From Saprospiraceae bacterium (GTDB lineage Bacteria; Bacteroidota; Bacteroidia; Chitinophagales; Saprospiraceae), in the NCBI GenBank assembly GCA_020628085.1, contig JAHDFQ010000013.1, forward strand, positions 1-50,075: a DNA stretch of 50,075 nucleotides, read 5' to 3'. Position numbers and translations under genes: made by a program. The notes below the pieces were generated by a model. It searched no databases. It was not told the origin of the DNA and worked only from the letters and a program-made list of their open reading frames with translations. Of the stretch, positions 9,686-18,160 are shown in pieces (the first letter of the stretch is position 1; the number at the start of each line of letters is the position of its first letter).

Positions 9686-11545
9686 ATGTCCAATATTAAT
9701 ATTGTTCAACATATAGAAGATCAAGTCATAGCTGGCGTGCAACATTTATACGATGCATCGGTCAACCCCAAAATGGTGAATTTGAGTCCAACTCGTAAAG
9801 AGTTTGAAGGTGACTATACCCTTGTTGTATTTCCGTTTACGAAAATGGCACGTCAAAAACCAGAACAAATTGGAGAACAATTAGGACAATATTTAAAAGA
9901 AAAATCTGACTATATCGCCGATTTTAACGTCATTAAAGGTTTTCTGAATTTAGTTGTTGTAGATACCTATTGGATTGATTTCTTAGAAAGTATTTATAAT
10001 AATCCGTCCTTCGGTAAACATGAGTCAACGGGTAAAAAAGTGATGGTGGAGTTTTCTTCTCCTAATACCAACAAACCACTTCACTTAGGACACATTAGAA
10101 ATATTTTATTAGGTTGGTCAACAGCGCAAATTCAGCAAGCGGCTGGTCATGAGGTAGTTAAAGTACAAATCGTTAACGATAGAGGTATTGCTATTTGTAA
10201 AAGTATGTTGGCTTGGCAAAAGTTTGGGGAGGGTGAAACACCCGCATCTACGGGTATTAAAGGCGATCATTTTATAGGGAAATATTATGTGCTTTTTGAA
10301 CAGAAATTTAAAGCAGAATATAGCGAATGGCAACAAAGTGATGAAGGTAAAGCAGTCTTAGCTGAAAAAAAGAAAGATAAACAAGACGATGAAGCTTTCT
10401 TCAAAGCCTATAAAAATACTTACTTCAATGAATACAGCAAACTAGGAAAAGAAGCACGAGAAATGCTCTTGGCTTGGGAAGCGAAAGATGAAGCCACCGT
10501 TGCCCTTTGGAAAAAAATGAATGGTTGGGTGTATGAGGGTTTTGACGAAACGTATGACAAACTCGGTGTTGATTTTGATAAATTATATTATGAATCCAAT
10601 ACTTATTTATTAGGAAAAGATATTGTAAATCAAGGACTTGAAAATGGTGCATTTTACCAAAAAGAGGATGGTTCTGTTTGGGCTGACTTGGAAGATGCCA
10701 AACTCGATCACAAAATTGTACTTCGATCAGATGGAACGTCGGTGTATATGACGCAAGATTTGGGAACGGCACAACTTCGATACAAAGACTTTGGTGTGGA
10801 TAGTATGGTTTATGTGGTAGCTGACGAGCAAGATTATCATTTTAAAGTCTTATTTGAAATTTTGAAACGACTAGGTGAACCTTATGCCGACGGTATGCAC
10901 CACTTGTCTTATGGAATGGTGGATTTACCCACAGGAAAAATGAAATCTCGTGAAGGAACGGTCGTCGATGCCGATGATTTGGTGGCGGAAGTCATCAAAG
11001 AAGCTGAATTGAGTACCGCAGAACGTGGCGACATTAATGCTTTTACGCCCGAAGAACAAAAAGATATTATTCGTAAAATTGGAATGGCAGCGTTGAAATA
11101 TTTCATCGTTAAAGTCAATCCAAAGAAACGAATGACCTTTGATCCTAAGAAATCGGTGGATATGCAGGGTGATACAGGCCCATACATTCAATATTCGTAT
11201 GTCAGATGTTTGGGAACACAAAAGAAAGCGGACGCAGAAGGTTTTGATTTATCTTTATCAAGTGGATACACTGAATTAGAATCCATAGAACGAGAAATTC
11301 TAGGTGCAATTTATGGATTCCCGACTGTTGTGCAAGAAGCAGCAAATCAATATGATCCGTCATTGGTGGCTAATTTCTGTTATGTCCTGGCAAAGAGTTT
11401 TAATAAACTATGGCATGATTTACCGATCTTAAAATCAGAAGTAGATGCTGAGAAAGCATTTAGAATTAAGCTGTGTGGAACGGTAGCAAATACACTTAAA
11501 TTTGGAATGGAGTTGTTGGGGATTGAAATGCCTGAGCGTATGTAA
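9686..11545 (+). CDS. argS: Arginyl-tRNA synthetase
   Basis: Class I aminoacyl-tRNA synthetase that charges tRNA-Arg with arginine in the cytoplasm. The 619 residues match the usual length of about 550-620. An N-terminal Add1-like domain comes first. The HIGH-type motif is in 'NTNKPLHLGHIRN' (about residues 125-137), and the KMSK-loop equivalent is 'GKMKSREGTVV' (about 415-425), a known ArgS variant. The C-terminal anticodon-binding domain ends in a typical '...GIEMPERM'. The gene stands alone, divergent from the adhesin and convergent with the acyl-CoA oxidase-like gene. The ATG start agrees with the family N-terminus. Confidence 0.97.
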   Translation: MSNINIVQHIEDQVIAGVQHLYDASVNPKMVNLSPTRKEFEGDYTLVVFPFTKMARQKPEQIGEQLGQYLKEKSDYIADFNVIKGFLNLVVVDTYWIDFLESIYNNPSFGKHESTGKKVMVEFSSPNTNKPLHLGHIRNILLGWSTAQIQQAAGHEVVKVQIVNDRGIAICKSMLAWQKFGEGETPASTGIKGDHFIGKYYVLFEQKFKAEYSEWQQSDEGKAVLAEKKKDKQDDEAFFKAYKNTYFNEYSKLGKEAREMLLAWEAKDEATVALWKKMNGWVYEGFDETYDKLGVDFDKLYYESNTYLLGKDIVNQGLENGAFYQKEDGSVWADLEDAKLDHKIVLRSDGTSVYMTQDLGTAQLRYKDFGVDSMVYVVADEQDYHFKVLFEILKRLGEPYADGMHHLSYGMVDLPTGKMKSREGTVVDADDLVAEVIKEAELSTAERGDINAFTPEEQKDIIRKIGMAALKYFIVKVNPKKRMTFDPKKSVDMQGDTGPYIQYSYVRCLGTQKKADAEGFDLSLSSGYTELESIEREILGAIYGFPTVVQEAANQYDPSLVANFCYVLAKSFNKLWHDLPILKSEVDAEKAFRIKLCGTVANTLKFGMELLGIEMPERM

Positions 11546-11556
11546 GAAAGGTTTAA

Positions 11557-11618
11557 TGAAGGAATGATTTAATGTTTTAATATCAAAACATGTATTAAAA
11601 CATTAAATCATTCCTTCA
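11557..11618. terminator. 26-bp perfect-stem hairpin between convergent argS and acyl-CoA oxidase genes
   Basis: The left arm (11557-11582) and right arm (11593-11618) are exact reverse complements over 26 bases, with a 10-base loop. The hairpin lies between the two convergent stop codons and is AT-rich, so it is not a textbook GC-rich terminator. A bidirectional terminator is the simplest reading, though it could also be a dispersed palindromic repeat. Confidence 0.65.
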
Positions 11619-11635
11619 ATTAGAACATTACAAAA

Positions 11636-13957
11636 CTACATCGCAATCTTAGCTGCTAATAAGGCATCTGGAATAGCAAAAGCTTCTACCAAGGGTAAGG
11701 CATCTGCTCGTACATCTTTATTGAGTTTAAAAATTAACCGTCGAATCGCTTTAGTTTTTGCACCTGTCATATAATCGTTTTCCAAATACCAGCCTTTGTG
11801 TCCGTGAATGGTATGTAACGCATATAATTGGAAAAGTGTTTGCAACATTTTTTGACATTCTACATCCTCTGTTTCAATGACAGCTATAGCAAATTGTTCC
11901 AAAATAATTCGCTCGATATAAGCCAGTGCTAGTTCTAAAATATGATTTTGAACTCGGAGAAAAGCATCGTAAGAGGAGATCTGTTTTTTAATGAGTCCAC
12001 GAATCCGATCACTGACAGTATACAACAATTTTCGTTCTCTAAAACGGAAAGCATCCAACAAAAAGTCTGTACTCAATAAATGCTGACTATCTGTATTTCT
12101 GGTAAAAAATGGATTGTATTCTGAAACGGTATCGGTGACTTGTGTTGCCAAGTAGCGCAGGACTGCTCGATAACCTTCGTCGTGAAATTCCTTTTGAAAA
12201 TCAGATAATAAGCCTTTTGCTACGAGCTGTAATAGAACCGTATTATCGCCTTCAAAAGTGGTAAAAATATCAGTATCCGCTTTCAAATCACCAATACGAT
12301 TTTCAGATAAATACCCTTTTCCTCCACAGGCTTCTCGACATTCTTGAAGGGCTTCGGTAGTAAACCAAGTTGCATAAGATTTCATGCCTGCCGCTAGGGT
12401 TTCGATTTCCCGAATATCCGCTTCAGAACGATTATTAAAACGATCACTCAAATAAGCTAACCCAAAATGGACGGCATATGCTTTCGCCAAAAGTGGCATC
12501 AGTCGAGCTTGGTGCGACGGATAATCCAATAACAACGTTTCAGGCTCATTCGGATTTGGTGCAAACTGACGACGTTTTAAGGCATGTTTGATGGCAATAG
12601 ATAAGCCCGATTTGGTGGCACTCAATCCTGCTCGTGGCACGCAAACTCGTCCACCGACTAACGTGCCTAACATCGTAAAAAAGCGTTTTCCTGGATTTTC
12701 AATAGGACTAGAATACTCTCCTTCTTTGGAAACACGACCATAACGGTTTAGTAAATTAGCTCGTGGAACACGAACTTGATTGAACCAAATTCGTCCATTA
12801 TCTACTCCATTGAGTCCTAATTTATAACCATTATCTTCTACTCGAACACCTTCTAATAACTGATGATTTTCATCTCGTAGAGGTACTAAAACAGCATGGA
12901 CACCATGATTTTCTCCGTTGACAATTAACTGTGCAAAAACAGAAGCCATAGTACTGTGCATCGCATTTCCAATATATTCCTTTCCGTCTTGTTCTGTGGG
13001 TGTATGAATGATAAATTCTTCGGTATCAGGATCATAAGTAGCTGTCGTTTGTAAAGCACGAACATTCGAACCATGTCCTGTTTCGGTCATTGCAAAACAA
13101 CCTAATAGTTCGGTAGTGCCAGTATCATTGAGGTATTTTTCATGATGTTCTTCTGTTCCTAAAAACAAGATACTTCCTCCAAATAATCCGAACTGTACAC
13201 CAAATTTAATCGCCAGACTTAAATCATGGTAGCCCAACATTTCAAACACCGTAGCGTAGGCTTCCATATCATCTTGACCACCCTGTGCCTTTGGGAAAGA
13301 CAATATACCCAAGCCTTGTTTGGCCAGTAATTGCGTCCATTCTAATACCTGATTTCGATAAGCATCTTTATCTCTCAAAGTACTATATTCAAAAACTGGA
13401 TCAGATAACAAAGTTCGCATTTTATCTTTCAATTCTATTCGATCACCATCCAGAATTGTTTTCATGGCATCAACCGAAAAACTTGGCTGTTCTACCACTT
13501 CTTTATGCTCTGATTGACGTTGTTCTAGTGAAAAAATATTACGATATTGCTCAATGCTATCCACACCAAGAATAGTCTGGATATCTTCTAGCGCTTGCTT
13601 CGTTTCTGGATTTGTGAACCAAGCCTGTTCATCAGCTGTTTGCGCACTCTGCTTTGCCATTTGCAAACCAACATCAATTAGCGTGTGTCGTTCTGAATCT
13701 GGAATTTCAGCATTGGCCGATTGCATCAAACGCACCCATTTTTTGAATAATTCTGGTGATGGGGGTTGACTGGGATCGCTCCATTTTTTTAGAATTTGTA
13801 CATCTTTTTTAGATATAAATGGTAAGGATTGAATCCGCTCTTCAATCAGTTTAATTTCACTGGGACTCAAAATGCTATCTGCCCAACCCACATAAAACAA
13901 GGGAATTAGACTCAATACAGCAGGTGGATAAGAGGATATTTCAGGAGTAGCAATCAT
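11636..13957 (-). CDS. Acyl-CoA oxidase-like acyl-CoA dehydrogenase family flavoprotein
   Basis: A 773-residue FAD enzyme that should introduce the trans-2 double bond into acyl-CoA, the first step of beta-oxidation. The central region carries the family signature 'GCFAMTETGHGSNVRALQTT' (FAD/substrate loop). The C-terminal half resembles peroxisomal acyl-CoA oxidases more than short-chain dehydrogenases: 'ALKRRQFAPNPNEPE', 'EACGGKGYLSENRIGDLK' and 'DTDIFTTFEGDNTVLLQL', whose Glu is the catalytic-base position in oxidases. About 150 N-terminal residues precede the catalytic core, making it longer than classical dehydrogenases (about 380). Whether electrons go to ETF or to oxygen cannot be read from the sequence. 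It is a single gene facing argS. The ATG is followed by a clear reading frame with no better upstream start. Confidence 0.85.
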   Translation of the reverse strand: MIATPEISSYPPAVLSLIPLFYVGWADSILSPSEIKLIEERIQSLPFISKKDVQILKKWSDPSQPPSPELFKKWVRLMQSANAEIPDSERHTLIDVGLQMAKQSAQTADEQAWFTNPETKQALEDIQTILGVDSIEQYRNIFSLEQRQSEHKEVVEQPSFSVDAMKTILDGDRIELKDKMRTLLSDPVFEYSTLRDKDAYRNQVLEWTQLLAKQGLGILSFPKAQGGQDDMEAYATVFEMLGYHDLSLAIKFGVQFGLFGGSILFLGTEEHHEKYLNDTGTTELLGCFAMTETGHGSNVRALQTTATYDPDTEEFIIHTPTEQDGKEYIGNAMHSTMASVFAQLIVNGENHGVHAVLVPLRDENHQLLEGVRVEDNGYKLGLNGVDNGRIWFNQVRVPRANLLNRYGRVSKEGEYSSPIENPGKRFFTMLGTLVGGRVCVPRAGLSATKSGLSIAIKHALKRRQFAPNPNEPETLLLDYPSHQARLMPLLAKAYAVHFGLAYLSDRFNNRSEADIREIETLAAGMKSYATWFTTEALQECREACGGKGYLSENRIGDLKADTDIFTTFEGDNTVLLQLVAKGLLSDFQKEFHDEGYRAVLRYLATQVTDTVSEYNPFFTRNTDSQHLLSTDFLLDAFRFRERKLLYTVSDRIRGLIKKQISSYDAFLRVQNHILELALAYIERIILEQFAIAVIETEDVECQKMLQTLFQLYALHTIHGHKGWYLENDYMTGAKTKAIRRLIFKLNKDVRADALPLVEAFAIPDALLAAKIAM

Positions 13958-14100
13958 AAGAATAACGTTTTATTTATAGGTAAAACGTTTGAATACTAGA
14001 TTCTGTTTTGCCAACATTACTATATTGAAGTTATTTTAGTGATTAGTGCTGATTATTGTTCTATTCCTACTTTCAGGTGTATTAGTGTATTAGCCTATGC

Positions 14101-14514
14101 TTATGAAAAACTGACCAAAAATTCTGTTGGAGATTGTACAGATAGACTACTTTTTTTGAAATCCTTTAAATTCCTTGTAATGATACAATTTACATTTCCT
14201 TCTTCCGCACAAAAATTTTGAGTGGCATCTTCAAAATCTTTGAATTCAGATAGAGCCGCACTTTGAATGGTTGATTGTTTAACGGATAATACTTCCGTTA
14301 TAGAAAGAAGTCTAATAACAATCGTTCGAGCTTTCTTCTTATTTTGAATCTTTGAGACGATATAGTCAATATTGTTGATTGAAAGTGAAGATAAGGTTAA
14401 ATGTATTTTATTTCTTTCGCCCAAATCGAAAATTATTGCAGCATTTTTTGCAAAACCTTCTCTTTTTAGGATAAAGTCTAGAATTACATTTGTATCTAAA
14501 AAGACTTTAGTCAT
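14101..14514 (-). CDS. PIN-domain toxin (putative type II toxin, ribonuclease)
   Basis: A 137-residue PIN-fold protein. 'VFLDTNVILDFIL' holds the first acidic metal ligand (D7), 'FKDFEDATQ' the second group (D93, D96), and 'IITRNLKDF' the last (D118). PIN toxins cut RNA using a Mg/Mn site made of three or four acidic residues. The position usually filled by Asp just before 'IITRN' is Asn-Cys here (N109, C110), so full activity is not certain. The gene starts 15 bp after the stop codon of a small DUF6364-like antitoxin gene on the same strand, the classic antitoxin-first order. The role is inferred from the family and arrangement. Confidence 0.85.
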   Translation of the reverse strand: MTKVFLDTNVILDFILKREGFAKNAAIIFDLGERNKIHLTLSSLSINNIDYIVSKIQNKKKARTIVIRLLSITEVLSVKQSTIQSAALSEFKDFEDATQNFCAEEGNVNCIITRNLKDFKKSSLSVQSPTEFLVSFS

Positions 14515-14529
14515 TAGTTTCGTAATTAG

Positions 14530-14784
14530 TTAAAGGTGCTTTTTTAAAATTTCGTCCTCAAGTATCTGCTTGTAATCAAATTTACTATCCTCAAGTTTAA
14601 CAGCACCAAATAACGACTTTGTTATCGGGCTTAATTCCAATTCTTCCTTTTTTTCAGTATTACTTGATACTGATTTTAAATATTCTTCAATTAAATTGGA
14701 TAAACTTCGACCTTGAGACTTTGCATACAGCTTTGCCTCTTCAATAACCGATTTATCAATTGTTAATGTTAATTTCGTTGACAT
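14530..14784 (-). CDS. DUF6364-family antitoxin (ribbon-helix-helix-like)
   Basis: An 84-residue protein beginning 'MSTKLTLTIDKSVIEEAKLY', a beta strand followed by a helix as in ribbon-helix-helix DNA-binding antitoxins, then 'SLSNLIEEYLKSV'. The acidic C-terminal half would wrap and inhibit the downstream PIN toxin. It is transcribed first, 15 bp before the toxin. Two direct copies of a 12-bp sequence lie directly upstream and are a likely autoregulatory operator. Family assignment is from sequence pattern only. Confidence 0.85.
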   Translation of the reverse strand: MSTKLTLTIDKSVIEEAKLYAKSQGRSLSNLIEEYLKSVSSNTEKKEELELSPITKSLFGAVKLEDSKFDYKQILEDEILKKHL

Positions 14785-14787
14785 ATG

Positions 14788-14822
14788 TATACGTGTTTTA
14801 ATAAAACTAATATACGTGTTTT
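14788..14822 (-). promoter_or_regulatory. Direct-repeat operator and promoter of the toxin-antitoxin pair
   Basis: TATACGTGTTTT occurs twice (14788-14799 and 14811-14822), 23 bp apart start to start, about two helical turns, directly upstream of the antitoxin ATG. On the minus strand a -7-like TAGTTTTA lies between the copies. This layout fits negative autoregulation by the antitoxin, but binding is inferred. Confidence 0.5.
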
Positions 14823-14910
14823 TGTTTTAAAAAACAACTATTTCTAGTGTATTAGACTATAATATAACTTTTATACATCGTTAATATTATGAACTTTACA
14901 AATTTAGATA

Positions 14911-16041
14911 TTACCTTCCAACCAAAAAACCAGAGAAGAAGGAAGTATCATGTATTTGTTGTTTTGGTTCGATTACTTCTTGAATAGCTTTTTGAAACGT
15001 ACGAATATTAAATTGACGAACACTCAGAAGCGTGTTTTTGGACAACAAGGCATAGAGATTTTCATCGTTTGCCATAGCAAGGATTTTATCTCGACAAGTA
15101 TCCAAATCAATAGGATCAATTAAGTAACCGTTATAACCGTCTTGTACTACTTCAGTTGGTCCACCAACTGGCGGCGCAATGGCTGGAATCCCATAGCTAA
15201 AACCTTCCAAAAGAGTCATTCCGAATGTCTCTACCCATTCCTGTGGATCAGACATATTCATAACTAAACTTGCTCGTTGATAGAACGGATGCACATTACT
15301 TTGTCTTGGAAAAAGGCTTAGATTTTCGGATAAATCTTGTTGTTTAAAATACGCTTTGATCTCTTCTGGCGTTGCATTCATCACCAATTCAAAATTATAT
15401 CGAGGTAGCGTTTTTGCTAAAGTCACAAATTGATCGACACCTTTATACTTCTTTAGCGAACACAACATGAGTATAGTAAAAGGGTATTCTTTTTCGATTT
15501 TTCTATGTAAATACGAATTGGAAACCGCTTCAAATTTAGTAGACAAGGCGTTGTGAATGATTTGTGGTTGAACCCCTTTTAAGGCTTCTTGTGTATGTAA
15601 GTATTTAGAAACATAGATAGCTTTTTGGGCAGTTAAAGTAGCTACTTTTTTGAGAAAACCTTTTAGAATAGCTGGACGAACGGATGTTTCATGTATGTGA
15701 TAAATAACAGGTTTTCCCATCAATTTACCAGCTAAAGCTGCACCGAAAGGTAGTAAGGTATTAATATAAATAGTCACCTCTTCTCTCCGATATTTCCACA
15801 ATGCTCGAAATACTTGCCATTGATTCCACACTAAAGCGAATAACCGAGCTACTTTATTTTCTTCAAACTGATAAGGAATAATCACTTTTTGAACATCAAG
15901 TTCTGATAAAAATCCATCACTATGTGAGGTCATTAATACGACTTCGTTACCGCCTTTCTGTAATCCTTTGATTGCTGTTGATAAAACTAAAGGACTTCCA
16001 CTAAAATCATTATATAAGTGAACACAAATTATCTTTTTCAT
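14911..16041 (-). CDS. Glycosyltransferase, GT4-like (exopolysaccharide assembly)
   Basis: A 376-residue GT-B glycosyltransferase. The N-terminal 'CVHLYNDFSGSPLVLSTAIKGL' is a donor/acceptor loop with the Gly-Ser-rich opening of GT4 enzymes. The C-terminal half has 'TFGMTLLEGFSYGIPAIAPP' and 'GGPTEVVQDGYNGYLID', the GT4 nucleotide-sugar site with the E-x7-E-like motif. It would transfer a sugar to a lipid-linked glycan at the cytoplasmic face. Its start overlaps the upstream glycosyltransferase stop by four bases (ATGA), so the two are translationally coupled. It is the last gene of a four-gene minus-strand operon. The sugar specificity is unknown. Confidence 0.88.
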   Translation of the reverse strand: MKKIICVHLYNDFSGSPLVLSTAIKGLQKGGNEVVLMTSHSDGFLSELDVQKVIIPYQFEENKVARLFALVWNQWQVFRALWKYRREEVTIYINTLLPFGAALAGKLMGKPVIYHIHETSVRPAILKGFLKKVATLTAQKAIYVSKYLHTQEALKGVQPQIIHNALSTKFEAVSNSYLHRKIEKEYPFTILMLCSLKKYKGVDQFVTLAKTLPRYNFELVMNATPEEIKAYFKQQDLSENLSLFPRQSNVHPFYQRASLVMNMSDPQEWVETFGMTLLEGFSYGIPAIAPPVGGPTEVVQDGYNGYLIDPIDLDTCRDKILAMANDENLYALLSKNTLLSVRQFNIRTFQKAIQEVIEPKQQIHDTSFFSGFLVGR

Positions 16042-17336
16042 GACTGGTACTTTATCAGTTTGGAATTCTGTAGTGAAGAGTTGACTGGAGTCAACTCTTC
16101 ACTTGCTGCATACAAAACAGCATTATAGACCCGTTGAATTTGCTCGCCTTTTCCTTCCCAAGTAAAGCGATCTTTGTATCTTTTGTAAGCATTTTGAGCT
16201 AATTCTTTTTGATATACTGGCTGAAAAAATAACTGTTCTAATGCTCGTGCAAACTCATTGGAAGACTGATCTGGATTAGAATACGGAAACGAGATGCCGC
16301 AACTTTTATTGATAAATTCTCCTGGTCCATAATTATCAAAGCATAGTACAGGAACACCATAGGATAAGGCTTCTGGAACGACCATTCCTGCACCTTCATG
16401 ACTTGGAAACAAGAATACTTTAGCCGAAGCATAATACTGTGCCAACTGGTCTCGCTCAATCCAATTAATCCATTTAATGGCATGTTGAGGAAGGTTATAT
16501 TGTTGTTCTAATTGTTGTAAATAATTTAACGCTTTCCCTTTACCAATTAAGACCAATTGCGCTTTTGCTTGTTGAGATATTGATAATTTTTGATAAAATT
16601 TCGCAAAAGATTGAACGGTAATTTCAAACCCTTTTAAAGCCACAAACCGACCTACTGATAACACAATAAATTGATCTGTATTGGTTTGAATTTTTGGTGG
16701 AGGTTCTGTTCCTGCTGCTGGAATAACTGCTATTTTTTCATCATCTACATTCAATACTTGCTGCACACTGGTATTCATACCGATAATCTTGGAGGCTCTC
16801 TTTTTAGTAATCTTCAAGAACGGGTCTATTGTCCAAAACGCTTTCTTGGTCAACCATTTTAGGTGTTCCATAAAAGCGGCTTTTTTGCCAAAAGGCTGAA
16901 TATAAGCAGACGGAATTTTAGGATGATGCCCAATTGGTCCCCAAACCAACGGTTTTCCTAGAATCCACAAAAAGGATGGTGTCCAATCATTATTGAAATT
17001 AAGGTGATGTGCAATATCAAATTGAAATGATTGTTTTTTGATAAAAAAGGCAACCGCTAAATGCCATAAATAATGATATAACAACGCTCCTCTCCCACCT
17101 TTTTTCCAGAATCGAAGCCAATACGGCAAATCAAAATATGTAAACTCTAACTCCGAGTCTTGATCTAAAGGATGATCCTGAAGATAAGCATCAATAGCTA
17201 ATTGATTGTTTTCTCGGGTCAGCGCAATCACCTTGTTGTGGCGTGCCATTTGACGAATTATATTCCACGCAATTCCATCTTCTGAACCTTTGTATGGATT
17301 GACAGCATATGCTGTGATAAGAATTGTATTTTTCAT
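16038..17336 (-). CDS. Glycosyltransferase, GT4-like, with a palindromic repeat in frame at its 3' end
   Basis: A 432-residue GT-B enzyme starting 'MKNTILITAYAVNPYKGSEDGI', with the C-terminal site 'VLSVGRFVALKGF', 'FLFPSHEGAGMVVPEALSYG' and 'VPVLCFDNYGPGEFI'. It should add a sugar during exopolysaccharide repeat-unit synthesis in the cytoplasm. A 32-base palindrome of the same family as one near 35.75 kb lies inside the reading frame and encodes about residues 412-422 (SEELTPVNSSL). The last 20 residues are therefore poorly constrained and the ancestral protein may have ended earlier. The gene lies 43 bp after the acetyltransferase gene and overlaps the next gene by four bases. Confidence 0.88.
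   Translation of the reverse strand: MKNTILITAYAVNPYKGSEDGIAWNIIRQMARHNKVIALTRENNQLAIDAYLQDHPLDQDSELEFTYFDLPYWLRFWKKGGRGALLYHYLWHLAVAFFIKKQSFQFDIAHHLNFNNDWTPSFLWILGKPLVWGPIGHHPKIPSAYIQPFGKKAAFMEHLKWLTKKAFWTIDPFLKITKKRASKIIGMNTSVQQVLNVDDEKIAVIPAAGTEPPPKIQTNTDQFIVLSVGRFVALKGFEITVQSFAKFYQKLSISQQAKAQLVLIGKGKALNYLQQLEQQYNLPQHAIKWINWIERDQLAQYYASAKVFLFPSHEGAGMVVPEALSYGVPVLCFDNYGPGEFINKSCGISFPYSNPDQSSNEFARALEQLFFQPVYQKELAQNAYKRYKDRFTWEGKGEQIQRVYNAVLYAASEELTPVNSSLQNSKLIKYQS
16072..16103. repeat. Palindromic repeat (family 1, copy A) inside a glycosyltransferase gene
   Basis: Two exact 15-base arms, AGTGAAGAGTTGACT (16072-16086) and its reverse complement (16089-16103), flank a two-base centre. The same element with GGTGACT replacing GTTGACT occurs at 35752-35783. 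Here it is in frame and translated. Confidence 0.8.
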
Positions 17337-17379
17337 GGAATAGTTTTTTAAAAAGGACTTTCAACTATCATTCATTCAC

Positions 17380-18156
17380 CTAAAAGCCACCTAAAGTTGA
17401 TAAAGACAAAGCAGGATTGAAGGATATATCTTCTTCAATATCTTCAATATTTTCTGCTCTTTGAGCAATGGTCGATTTAATTACTTTTGCAGGTACACCA
17501 CCAATGACACTATTGGCGGGCATAGATTTGGTAACAACTGCCCCTGCAGCAATCACACAATTATCACCTATATGAACACCATCTAAAATAGTGACTTTAG
17601 CACCAATCCAACAATTGTTTCCAACCTTAATACCCTGACGAGTTACGCCTTGGAGACGAATCAATTCATTTGGATTTTGAAAATTATGATTCTCTGGATG
17701 GCAACTTAAATACTGTCCAACAATACAATCATTTCCAATTTCAAGACCGCCACCGCCACCTAAATAGGCAAATTCACCAATCCCTACATTATTGCCAATT
17801 TTGATAAATTCACCAATATGATTGAATGAAGTAGAAGTAATAATTCGGCTATGTGCCCCAATTTTAACATTATCACCAAAAGTGATTTTTTGTTTTCCTA
17901 ATGCGCTCACATACACATCATCATCCAATTGATTCCACTGTCCAAACTGAATATTGTGTATATACTGTAATTGCACTCTTTTGCCCAAAAACAAGGTTTT
18001 ATGCAACTGTCCATACAATAATAATCGTAAAGAACGCATCCACGCTTTCAATTTCTGAATCCCTAAACTCATCCATACTTTCGTATCAACAGCTTTGTCT
18101 AATTCAAACTGTGGGTTTTTCTTTTTAATAATATGAATAAGGATAGTTCGCAACAT
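17380..18156 (-). CDS. Hexapeptide-repeat acyltransferase (sugar O-acetyltransferase-like)
   Basis: A 258-residue left-handed beta-helix protein. Imperfect hexapeptide repeats run through about residues 90-235 (for example 'NVGIGEFAYLGGGGGLEIGN', 'CWIGAKVTILDGVHIGDNCV'), ending in the usual 'AGAVVTKSMPANSVIGGVPAKVIK'. Such enzymes move acetyl groups from acetyl-CoA to sugars, and the gene's place in an EPS operon fits decoration of a repeat unit. Four bases separate it from the upstream kinase-like gene. N-terminal residues 1-60 are basic and not part of the helix. The substrate is unknown. Confidence 0.85.
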   Translation of the reverse strand: MLRTILIHIIKKKNPQFELDKAVDTKVWMSLGIQKLKAWMRSLRLLLYGQLHKTLFLGKRVQLQYIHNIQFGQWNQLDDDVYVSALGKQKITFGDNVKIGAHSRIITSTSFNHIGEFIKIGNNVGIGEFAYLGGGGGLEIGNDCIVGQYLSCHPENHNFQNPNELIRLQGVTRQGIKVGNNCWIGAKVTILDGVHIGDNCVIAAGAVVTKSMPANSVIGGVPAKVIKSTIAQRAENIEDIEEDISFNPALSLSTLGGF

Positions 18157-18160
18157 AAGA

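Noticed and set aside
10425-10772. Open frame of 115 codons antisense to argS
   Set aside because: It is a shadow of argS. Its composition follows the other strand and it has no start context or family match.
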